Below, in pieces: positions 39,621 to 51,700 of a stretch of 64,000 nucleotides of DNA. The notes under the pieces were generated by a model that was not told where the DNA came from, did not search any database, and saw nothing but the letters and a program-made list of their open reading frames with translations. Source of the stretch: Pelobates cultripes. Lineage: Eukaryota > Chordata > Amphibia > Anura > Pelobatidae. The stretch covers positions 359,743,428-359,807,427 of the forward strand of contig OW240913.1 in the NCBI GenBank assembly GCA_933207985.1, written 5' to 3'. Position 1 is the first letter of the stretch; every line of letters starts with the position of its first letter. The position numbers and the translations under genes are program-made.

Positions 39621-42600
39621 TTTTTTTTTTAATTTTTTTTCCATCAGTTAGTGAAAGGAAACAGATGTTTTTGTTTTTAAATTAAGTATATGTAATCCCT
39701 ATCTTTAGTGTATAACAGAATCCTTCAGCCTTATACGTGCACCTTGGGTCAGACCGTGTTTGAACCAGTGCAGCTACTCTGGCTTTACATTGGAAATGCT
39801 CTTAGAATGTTCACTTTATTAAAAATCCCTGAGGCGCTCTGGTCTATGCTTGTGTAGTGTATAGAACGTGTTATTCGCAAATTAAATCTCAATGACAAAA
39901 TTGGGGCTAAAATAGTCAAACTTGACAGCAGCAGAGTTGGATTACTCACCCCAAATCTATTTTAGACTAATTTGCTGCTGAGACTAAAAACAAAAAAAAA
40001 ATCAATCTAACAATTACATGTTATGGTGTCAGGAGTGCCCTGGCAGCCTATGATATAAGTAGTCAAACTATTTTTTTTTACTGTTTTGACTTTTTACTTG
40101 AGGTCTTCCCCATAATTAAAAATGTATTTAAAGTAATACTAAGCAGGAGTGCTGCACAGCCCCCACACCCCACAAGTAGTCAAACCATTAGAACTATTGG
40201 ACATCTTCCCTCGAGTCTGCCAGGTTTTGGTTACTTCCTCTATGGAAAGCTGGAGCTTTCGTTGGCTCTTCTGAATTGTAGTGGCCACTCTCAGCCAATG
40301 AACTAAGCCCTGCACCGGAATACACTCAGACAAAGCTCCCTGTTCTCTGAGGACCCAGGTAAGAAGATAAACCTTTTAAAAAAAAAACGTTTGGCTACTT
40401 ACATTGGGAGGGCACGATGTTGTGGTTATGGGGCTTGGATTGCCTCATTTAAACGGTCACTTCAGTGGAATTTATATCACTGAATAAAACATTCAATCAT
40501 CTATAACTTTTTCAGGTGCCGTTCAATATAGAAAAGATTTAGCAAATTAAATCACAATTCCGTTCAAAGAATGCCAAACATTGCAAAGGGAGAGTAGAAA
40601 TATTGTTTCATTTCTCCTCTTCTCTGTATGCTCTCTCTAAGCCGACTGCCAGGTACAAAGGACAGATAGAACAGTGACTGACAGGGAGCCAAGATGGAGG
40701 TGCCCAGTTGCAGGATAAAGGTGTCTATTTCTACATTTTATTTTCGCACTTCACAAATACAGAATTAAATGAGAGTTAAATACAGAGATTAGTAAACTTA
40801 ACAATCTGGGTAAGTGACAGTTCACCTTTAATTATGTAAATTCCGATTTGGTTACTAAGCCACAAGTATATATAGATGAAGAAGAAAAAAAACTTTTGAA
40901 TCAAATATTTATGATCAGATAATCCCCAGCATTCTAATGGCACTCTGTACGTATTTCATAAAAGCCCTACACAAGTTCTTTGAGATTTGTGAGTTAACAT
41001 TAAATTCACAGATAAACCTGCACGCCATAGTCATGAAAAGAGTGAATAAAGTCCCATATATAGGAGGGAAACAAGTTACTAATATTAAATTGAACTTTGT
41101 TCATGATGTAGAGGGGACTGTCCTGATATACATGCTTTGACCGAGCCAATCCTTACAGTAAGTTCTTCAGCATTTACTGGGGTGACTATTTATAACAAGT
41201 CTGATTGACCTTCAATGTTGTTAGCATTGGCGTTTATACCAGAAAATAAAGTCTATTTTTTCTTTAAAAGTGAGGACAAACCAATTTTGCAAACTCGACA
41301 ACTATACGTGTATGACAGATTATGCGTACAGTACATTAGATGACAAAACACAGAAACCGTAAGCGACATACTGAGAATTGTAGTTTTTTTTTTTATTACG
41401 ATTAAATATATTATTCCAAGAGATTTTCATTTAAATTGCACTTGTACTGTGTAACGCAACAGCTTGAAGGCAATAGACCAAAAACTGACACAGGAAAAGA
41501 CTTAGTCATTTAAAGAAATACCTCTAGAACAGTAAAACTGAGAACCAAGCACACAGCCTGGAACCAAAGATTTTCCTTTAAACCAAGTGCTTTACTCTTA
41601 TGTAATGAAAGGGGTAGCCAGCATGTCGCCTCCCATCTCCTGGGGAACAGTATTACACCGTGATGCCTTGACAGGGTCGATCATGAAAAGCATTAAATTT
41701 GTTCCCCAGCAGCAGGAGGGGGGCCCGCTGGCTACTGTAATTATACATCATATGTACAGTATTCTGTGACGCTATAGCTTGCTTGATTTCCCACCTATTT
41801 ATACAACATAACTAACTATTCTCAGCCTTCATTATTACTGAGATATTATACACAGTAAAACCCCCTTGGACCACCAATAACATTAAAACAAGTTATTCCC
41901 AGTTTGCCTTGTGCTGTCAAGGGGGTTTAAATAACACGACTTTGCCTCAAGCGAAACAAACAAAACATATGTATATGTATGTACAAACCCATGCAATGAA
42001 CAGAGACAGAAAATAAAACCTTAAAACAACCACAATCACTCATTTTAATGAGTTGACGAGAAAGAAAAAAACAAAACACATTTTACACTTAAATCAGTGA
42101 TGTGGATTACTTAAATTCAAACTATTTCTGACCACAAGATGGCAGCATTATACTAGTTTTAATTTAGGATTAGTGAAGGTGGTTTTAAATTCCAGGGTCT
42201 GCTTATACCCAATATCAATCAAAGCTCGCTGTAGTGGCTATGGTTCCAGGAATTCCCTGGAACTGTCCCCCAGATAAAAGTAAAGTCATTTTCAAATTGT
42301 GAGAAACCTGGGTTCCATGGGTGGGCCCAGTCCACCCTCTGTTCAGATAACACTAAGCAGAAGATCCCACCTGCAAATAAACCTCATTAGCGCCTCCCTA
42401 TTCTTTCATACCTCTATGGGGAAGTTCTGAGGAATAATACAGTCATAGTTTTCTTATAAACCCTTACTGTGCTTAGTATTTGTCAACTATATAGAGCACC
42501 CACATTGCAAATAATATGGGATACAGAATCTGCTGGGAGAATTCTGACAATTACATTCAGAGTTTTTATTCAATCTACATAAATAAAGTATTTTATGGGA

Positions 42601-43617
42601 TTCGTTCCAGTGTCATGTACCTTTAAAGTCATGTAAACATTTTTTATGAGTTGTCCAACACTGGACATTATTAAAATAATCATTAGCCTGTTATAAATGT
42701 TAAAACTCAAATGGCAAGTTCTGGCTTTGATGCAGATTTCTTTTTAATGTTTGGAGGTGGAAAACTCACAAAAAAGTGCTTACATGCAAATGAACAACCC
42801 TGGTGCAATTTTAGTACTTTAGGTAAATATTCAGGAAAGGATTACACACCCCTGTGAGGAACAGCAGGTGCAGACTGTACAATAGAAAAGAAAATTAATG
42901 TGTTAAATCAGGATGGTTTAGGTTCAGTTCATGTGATAAGGTGGAGATCTGCCAATACATGTGAAGAGAGATTTCTGAAGATTAGAAAGGGATTGACTGC
43001 AGTCTTTATCAGTGGGTCTTCACAATATAAGCGAAGTATCAGCCATCAGTGACAGCAAATAGCTCAACGTAAAAGAAAGTAGCTAAACTGTGATTTACTC
43101 CTATGCCAGAGGAGCAAGGGTTCAGGGCTGCGAATGTGAATTCTGTGCAAATTTGGTGTCAAACACCAGAACGCACTGCATTCAGATGCTAACCAATGGC
43201 AGCATATCTCCACATCCCTCTGTGCCATCCAGTCTTCCCCTCAGCTTGTTAGCCCTGACATCTGTCCATCCTCTCTTGACCAGGGGGAGTGACATCATCC
43301 AAGAAGGATTGGACTGTAGGGAGAACTTGGCCTATTGCAGGTACAGAAGGAAGTTCCATATTCTTTATGTTTGGAGTTAAAATATAATGCTATTCATGCA
43401 AAACCCCTTTCTATAATCACACATTTCACTGTATAATGATGGTATCTGCATTGCCTAGAGAGCTCAATGTGTTCTAGGGGTAGTGTAGAAGAGGGGAAAT
43501 CACTGGTATTTTATACAGGTTCAATAGCATGGACATACTGGAATAGAAGTACAATAAAAATGGAAATGTACAGATATTTTACATTTTCTTTCTTCAAATA
43601 AGAGTTTAAGGGACAGA

Positions 43618-43618
<1 letters not shown>

Positions 43619-43666
<48 letters not shown>
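43619..43666. repeat. AT dinucleotide microsatellite
   Basis: About 22 uninterrupted TA/AT units. Of no known function. Confidence 0.95.
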
Positions 43667-43668
<2 letters not shown>

Positions 43669-44487
43669 AGTACAATTTTTGGGTTCAGATGTTACCATGA
43701 AACAACCAATATTAATTTAAAGATTATTTCATATCGAATTAAATCTATTTCTTAAATTAACACAATAACACCAAATTACAGTACCCTCCCCCATTTCAGA
43801 TTAGTGGGTAAAAACAAAACAAATCCAATAATACATTTTTTTTGCTCTTGATTTTGGCGCAATCCCCTGTTTTCAGGAGCGAAGACATTAATATAAGTGT
43901 ACTTCGAACCATGAGTTCCTTAATATCAGTAACTTCTCAATCCTTATCTGTGTTTAAGTCTCAGAATTTGGATTTTTTTTTTTATGCCAACACCTCAGAC
44001 AGGTAATGCATGCAATAAAACCATCAAGGTTGGAGATATATGTCCGTAATAATAACATCTCTCTTAATTCTAATTGTAGAAAACAAATTCACGCTCTGCC
44101 TTTTCAGAAACGGTGTTCACATTTCAAAGGAGACAGGCAGTCTCAATTTATTTGTCAAAGGAAATACACATCACTTACTCTCTCTTCGTTTAAGTTGCGA
44201 CTGCATTAGTCTCCAATGAAATGTTAACATCAGTGTAATTCCTCTTTTTTTTTTTTTTTAAAGAGGTACAAGGTTTTCTGCATTGCAATGAGATCTGTCT
44301 CCATGCCAAAGATTATTTTACACACAGAATTGACCTTTTCCTTATCTGTCATCCTAAAACAGACACACCCTCACAGGAGTACCTGGACACATGAATGGTG
44401 TTTAACAGGACAGTCCATTGCCTCCAATATCCCTATTTAGTTGATATACCCCCATATAGATATAAACATGCATTATTTAGATCATAA

Positions 44488-45534
44488 TTTATTTTTTATT
44501 GGATATTTAAAAATGTCTGGAAAAAGCTGCAGATCTTGTCTGTAGTCTTTGTGAGCCCTCCTTTTGTTTTGTTTTGAAGCCTCTAATTTTGAGCTACGAG
44601 CCAGGGACGATGCAGGGACGTTTCACATCCTCACTGTGACTTGGAGTAGAAGTCAGGTACATTCTGTTAGAGCATCTGATTAACAGCCCGGGAGGTGTTT
44701 CAGTAAATATTTATAAAAGTGCAGATTTCAAATAGAAATCAGCATGTTTATAAATGACAATTAAAATGAGCATATCCTCACACAAAGCAAGCTGAAGTGC
44801 TTGTGTGTAGTTTTCCTTTAACACTTTGTGTGTTATACGTTGTAAAAGAGTGAATTAATTTACATAAAATACAGATATTCTTTCAGACAGAATGTTGCTC
44901 ATGAGTAACAAAGATTCATCATTCAGAATTAGAGAGTCATACATTCAGACAACATGAAAACATACACACGACATCTTCATCAAATAGTCATAACTAGTGA
45001 GGACCCACAGATTATTCTCGCATGATCACAAGTGGTATGGTTTGAGCCCAATGCATTTGTATCCATGCCCATGGTATGAGGCTGACAAAAATGGCAGAGG
45101 CACTCATGGACCTGTTGAGAACTTCTTTTACTCCCCCATCCCGAATTGGTGTGTCTTTGGGGAGCAGCATACTATCACTTTACAACTTAAATCATGTTTG
45201 CCTCATTGAAAGTGATATGAACATATGAATCATCAGAAATAGGAGGAGCAAATACACTAACATCTTAACCTCATCCCCAAAAAACAAGAACAAACCAAGA
45301 TGGATGCATGTGAACCATCCGCTGTCAGAGGGGCTAGGAAGAAAATATTAAATCTGGTGACAGTCTAAACATCTGCCTGTGACGGTTAAGTTGCAGCTAA
45401 AATAGTGCAGCACTGGAAGCCAGTTGCAGCCAGAAGGAGCCCCGGATCTGGAGGACAGCACAGAAAAGATCCAGCAAATGTGAGATTCACTCCGTCTGTC
45501 CCTGCACACCCTCTCTATCTCCCCCTCCCCCACT
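44488..45534 (-). other. ACBD3: Probable ACBD3 3' UTR (approximate end)
   Basis: Downstream of the stop on the minus strand. Two overlapping AATAAA motifs (TTTATT at 44488-44493 and 44495-44500) are the first plausible poly(A) signals, giving a UTR of about 1 kb. More TTTATT motifs at 44147 and 42565, and an absence of obvious repeats down to about 41.4 kb apart from an AT microsatellite, allow a longer UTR. Confidence 0.5.
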
Positions 45535-45746
45535 TTATCTAGTATAGTACACTCTATAGTAGACGGATTTTGACCTCCATAAGGAGTAGGAGTTATCAAA
45601 TTTCAGAAGGTAGACCCCCCGGCCAGGATACTGGTGGCTGCCGGCGTATACTTCTTCATGACAATCCCGTCTATATACCGGGACAATCTCATCCAACTGA
45701 GGCTTGTTGGTATTCTTCTTGGCTTTTTCTTCACTGCTTGGGTTTT
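45535..45746 (-). CDS. ACBD3: ACBD3 exon 8: GOLD domain end and stop
   Basis: 212 bp of coding sequence, acceptor TTTCTAACAG. It encodes [20 protein letters not shown], then [39 protein letters not shown] and VYYTR, with TAA at 45537-45535. The C-terminus is almost identical to what is known of vertebrate ACBD3. Confidence 0.98.
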
Positions 45747-48700
45747 CTGTTAGAAAGAAAAACAAATATATAAAAAACCATTTAAAAAAACAGAACACAA
45801 TTTAAAGTCCATTTTCATCAGTCACACTCCGACAGAACACATAAAACCAGATCAAACAGCTATGTATTAAAGAGCTCCTGAGGAGAGGAATAACATGGGT
45901 TGTGTTACCATTTCAGAGCCACAATATGTCCATTTTATGAGTAAAATATGTGTTTGAAGACAACAGTGTTTCTGAATAAAACAGATCTAGCGCAATACAA
46001 AAGTGGAACAATGAAAACCATCTGAGGTTTTATACAGACTGTTCTTCAAACATTAACATATTAACCTCCCATTCTACTCTTGCTTATAGTTACCATGATT
46101 TAAGAGGATGAATACTGTAGCCATTGCTGCCGCTCAGGATTAGTGGGAGTTTCATTTTTTGTGGGTCAGTATTTTCTTCTGTAAAACACTAGTGTAAAAA
46201 GTGCTGCTGCCCACCATGGGTCCTATTAAGGATTAATAAGTGTGTAGGGGGTGTTTATAAGAAATATCCATCTCTCAGAAATTTTGACTTTTAGCTGAAA
46301 GGAGCAAGGTGAATTGTTAGTGTAAGACTCACGTAGCACGTTTTGCCTCAATGTGGCAAGTGAGCTTAAACTTTAATGACCATTGGAATGATGACCCTGG
46401 ACTACTCCTATGTCTAAATGACCCTGCACCCACTACCCTTAACCATGCAAGTGTAATTAGTGCAGTTTTTCATAAACTGCACTAATTGCCTAACAGGGTT
46501 AAGTCCTCCTCTAGTGGCTGTCTATAAGACAGCCACTAGAGGAGCTTCCGGGTTCTTAAAACACTTTTAGTGTTTTAAGAGATGCTGGACATCCTCACGC
46601 AATGCATGAGGACCTCCAGCGTTGACGGAATTCCCATAGGAAAGCATTGAATAATGCTTTCTTATGGGGCGGTGTAATGCGCATTAGGTCTCCCCTGTCG
46701 GCTGGGGAGGAGAGTTGGCGGAGCCCGACCCAGCACCGAGGGACATCGGTTTTAACCCCTTCAGCAACCGGGGATGGGAGGTGGGAGGGAGAGGGGACCT
46801 GCAGTGCCAGGAAAACTGGAGAGTCCCTTTAATTATTGCTTTCCCCACCCAGTTATGAAAATGTCATTACAAGTTCCTGCCTGTTGTCTGATATGATTTG
46901 GTTATTTGGATTTTATTAAGTTAGTCACAGCAAGCCTGATGTTACGAGCATATGTTTTAGTCCCAAGTAAAAACAAAAAACTGCAAAGATTTGCTCCTTT
47001 TGGATCTGTGTGTCCTGTGTGGATTTTTAAGGATCCCAATAACACAGTTGCAGACCTGTTGGCTGTCTGTACGATCCCTTTAGCCTGTGGGCAAACAGAA
47101 AGCTAGGCCTGAGAGCTGCAAGTGTCTTTATAAAGACAGGAGCTATCACATTGCAGGCAGAGGTGCATACCTGCCTGGAAGAAGGACTGCAGAGGAATGG
47201 TACATCCTTGGAAGGAAAGAGCTCCAGAGAGAACCAGTCAAGCTTCGCCGACTGGGGCTGAAGCGTTCCTGTGTCCTGGGAAGCTGCTAAGAAGCGGGCT
47301 GGGCAGAGGTACTTGGACGGGGTACAGGAGCTCCATCACACATTTGTTCTGTGTATTTTGGCTTTTTAACACTGTGGCCATTGCCACATATAATTTGTGT
47401 GTTTATATTTACAATCAGTTGGACTGCGCTGATGGCAACTACGGTAATATTGAAAAAAAAAAAAACAGTGATTCAAGTTCTGTAGTGTACACCATACTCT
47501 GCTGCATGTTAATATCAAATATTGTTACAACCACTAGGCTGCTCTAACCTACCTTCATCCTCTTCTTCATCCTCACTCGACTCGCTGACATGCACACTGA
47601 CTGAGGTGTTTGGGCAGTCTGTCCATTCAAAATAAACCCCAAACCCAATATCGTAGCTATCTGTGGCAAACTCCCAGAACAGGTATGAGCCTTCTTCATG
47701 GGTGGGAACTCGCACTGTGACCACCTCCCCTCTGCCCACGGTGATCACAGAGTCTGCATCCTGACGGATTTTCTCTTTGAAGTCTTTTATCTGCGGCCGT
47801 GTCCACATGGAAGGAGCAGCTATTACTGGGGCAGACTCTGAAAGAAACCAGTCATTAGTCACAAGATCCTTAGAGATCAACTACACAGCTTAACCCACAA
47901 CAGCAGGTCTTTTACAACAGCAACATATGCTGTGCACAAATTGCCAGAAAATGCAAATAGAAAAAGCAGTCCGGAAATTTCTAAAAGTATGGTGGGCTGC
48001 AGTAAGCCCGAAAATGAGTGTAAGGCATCTTACAATTTCTGATGCAGCTTTGTGGGATACTTTTCAACCTACTCATTTTTGACGCATTCACCAGCCAAAT
48101 GGAAAAATGTAATTTATAGGTTAAACAATCCAACAGAACTGAATTAGAAGCATTGGATTTGCGGATTGAAACTAGTATTGCAAGCGCCATATGCTTTTCT
48201 TTAGACAAGTCATCCAGCTTTTCAGAGTGCATCAAAGTGGCTAGATTACATGTTTAACTGCAATCGGAAAGGGATTTTTTTTTTTTTTAAAGGGTGGATT
48301 TTAAACCTAAACAGACAAAGGAACAAAGCAGAGTAATACAATGTTACTATCTACACTAAGTCTGCACTGAAATAAATGGTGCTCAGTTACAAATAACCCT
48401 TCCCGGGATATCTGGATTATGCTAGTTTGGAAGTAGCGTATGTGTTCTAGAACAAACCTTTTGGCCCATTCTCTAGAATATCGTCCAGGGGATCTGTGCC
48501 CACTTCTGTTTCAGAGCTCTCGGTGTGGGTGTGATTCTGACCATTAACGGAAGGGGCCTCGCAGAGTGTGGATATATTTCCTGCTTTTATCTTGGAGGGA
48601 GAATTTTGTGGAGAATTAGTTCCTTGTACCACAGCTTCTTGTTGTTTCTGTAAGGCCGCCTGAGGGAAAAGAAAGACTTGTATGAGACAGGAGTACCCAG

Positions 48701-51700
48701 TTAGTAGAATACTTCATACAACAGCCGTGATGTCAGGCCTAGCGACAGGACTAGACAATATATCTGTTTATTTAGTAAACCCATATTCGCCAAACAGGTT
48801 ACAAAGCACATTTTGGTTTAAGTAACAGCTTCCTATATTGCAGTGCTATTTATTAAGATGGCTTACTCAGGCAATATAGATGTACTGGTTACTGGGTTAG
48901 TCAATTTAAGCTGAGCTAATGAGGGAGCTCTTCCTAAGATTGACTGGAAAGAGCGGTTACAGGACTAGTGACTGTGAGCTTTATCTCAGAACGATCCGGT
49001 TACTGTGGTAGTGCTGGTGAGTGGCAATATACCTGTTGTTGTGCTAGCTGCACCTGATACAGTTGCTGCATGTACTGTTGATAGTGCTGCTCCTGCAGCT
49101 GTCGGATAAGGATTTGTTGCTGTTCGAAGTTGCCTGGATACTGCTGAGCAGCATACTGCTGGAACTGAACAGCCGTCTGTGAATTCAAGGCCGCCATTAT
49201 CTGCTGCCTGCAGCAAAACAAACAAAGTACTCAAAAAAAAAAAAAAAAGCCACAAAAACGTAGATGTCAAAATACACAAAGATCCCAAGACTTACCTAAA
49301 AACTAGCAAAAATACAAAATGTGTCTTTCCTGGCAAAAATGGTGATTAGTGTGTGTTATCATCATGTAAATGTAGTTTTAATATATACCTGTCTGCTAAC
49401 CAGTTTTACCAGTAAATAAGGATTTGCATTAGCAATATTTATGCAAGAGCTTGAACTGAAATCAGTGCAAGTATGTCATACTTGTCCAATCTTGGTGCTT
49501 TCCATAGGAAAATGTTGAAATGTAGCCCCACATGTTGTACTCACTGCTACTCCCATGACCATGTGCAGCCACATCCTCACTGCCAGAGGTGTTCAGCTGC
49601 AAAGTAGAACCCTTGCAGAAAAGTGTTTAAGTGTTAATCCAATTACCATGAACACTTCAGTGATTTGAAGTGGTCACGGTGCTTGGAGTATGTATGTGCA
49701 GCGTTTAACAAGGAAGAAACGTTTCCCATACAGATGTAACACACTCTGCTACTGGAGGTGTAACTCCACTTCAGCATCATTAGCAGACTGGAACTAGAGT
49801 TAACGTTAATTCTGTGCATAAAAGGCACCTCTCTCTAATACGCATAGCATGCAAGTGAAGCATGGCCTCACCCCCCCAGTGTCCTCCCTTCGGAACATCC
49901 TTCTCCCTCCAATGAGGGGCTGCAGGGAGAACTTCGCATATATGCAATGTGAGAGCTGGAGAATAGCCCTCTACTGTAAACAATCACGCCATGCACCAAT
50001 ATGGCATAGTGAGAGAAATCCTTACTTTTGCTGTTCCATGCGAAATCGCTCATCTTCCACTCGCAACCTTTCCTCCTCTTCTCGCCGCAATCTCTCCTCC
50101 TCTTCTCTTTTACGTTTCTCCTCCTCTCTCTGCAAACGCTGACGCTCCTCTTCTTCTTGCCTCCTACGCTCTTCTTCCTCCCTTCTATTTATGAATTGAA
50201 AGTAAATACAGGAAAAAAATTTTTAAACAGACTGGGCATCTTAATGAGATTATTTTGGTGCGGAGATGCTGCCCCAAAGCCCTATCATGAGATTACAAAT
50301 CATGACGTTTGCAAGGAATGTCACGAATTACATTTTTCAATGCTAATAAAATGTGATGACATGTCTACTTCTAGAAAGAAAAGACAGACTGAGAAGAAAT
50401 ACTGATTGTTCCTTTAAAGGAGACGAGAAAACTACAATGTAAAAAGTACCCAAAAAAGAAAAGCTTATGCTAATTAATGCCCTTGCAATGCTACAAGGCC
50501 TGTCTGCACAAACATTTGTTATTGAAAGGATTAGCAATATTACTGTATCAAGACTACAAGCAGGCACTGCTGAAAAGCACAACGGATTGCTAAATTACAA
50601 ACATTAGTAAAGTGCCCAATGTGTTTGTTGTATAGATTGGCCTAAGCCAGTGACAGATAACGGTAGAACTGTAGGTGTTTGTGAACCACAGTTCCTTTGA
50701 TGCACTGCCAGCATTTATTACAAACAATTTAATATAATTTTACTTTTAAAAGAACTTTTCCTGGCATATAGTGGCAGTACCAGTGGGTTTGTATCCTCTT
50801 GATGGACAAGCATACTGTCAATAAATAAAACATTTTAAAATAGTCCCTCCTCCTTCCCCTATAAAATCCCGAATTTACCACAGGACCATCGGTCTGGTGA
50901 GGCGCACAGGCTGCTGTCTGGGGGATTGGTCCGGTAGCTCCCTGGGAAGTGAGCTGAGTGCCACACTGTGTGTCTTGGTTACAGAGCAAGCAGGAAAATA
51001 TGCCTTCTTATGCCGTGTGGAAACCGCCAATGGGTAAGAGGTGATCCCAGGAGGTCTGCCAATGGAATTGCAAGCTCAGAGCTTGCGCATGGCAGTGGAA
51101 CACACGCCCGGGTGGCCTCGCGTTCCACAGGAGTTCCGAATACTCTACTGCGCATATGCAATTCGGAACTTGAAATTTTGTCGCCAAATAAAAAAAAAAA
51201 TGGTGCACATTAAAGCCGTGCAAACCTTCAGGGCAAACGTTATTGTTGTCTGGAGAAGGAATACCGTGTCACCCTCCCCCCCCACGGTTCAGAGGTCTTT
51301 AAGATATGATATAATTTATCTTTTCCTTAAGAGCATCTGTTTTCTTCTGGATTGGTAACTTTCTTAAAATTGTTTTATTTATTGCAGATGTCTAGCCCAT
51401 TATCTTTTAAAGAATTAGCCAAGGAGAAAATGTCGGCACCTGCACCCAAGAAGGCTATGTTTAAATCAAAACGTAACTCCTGCTCAGAATGCGCTCCTCC
51501 ACTCCACTGATGGATGCAAAAAGAAAATGTGGATTTTGCGACATGTCTGCTGATTAGGAGTTTCTTCAAGTCCATTCTTTTACAAAGACCACCTCGAAAA
51601 TTTCAATTCCCTTCCTGTGATTTATCTCTGGTGCTACAGTCTTTATGTGAAGCTCTAGTTGAACCACTTGAAGGTGTATCATTAAGGATTCTGTCTCTCA

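Larger units (their letters stand above)
34511..44487. other. Intergenic interval between ENAH and ACBD3 ends
   Basis: No gene was recognised. From 34.5 to about 35.56 kb it may still be ENAH 3' UTR, and from about 41.4 to 44.5 kb possibly extended ACBD3 3' UTR. Between lie repeat-family copies at 35600, 37549, 38417 and 39113, and unclassified AT-rich sequence. An AT dinucleotide microsatellite is at 43619-43666. The short frames here have no recognised similarity. Confidence 0.65.
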
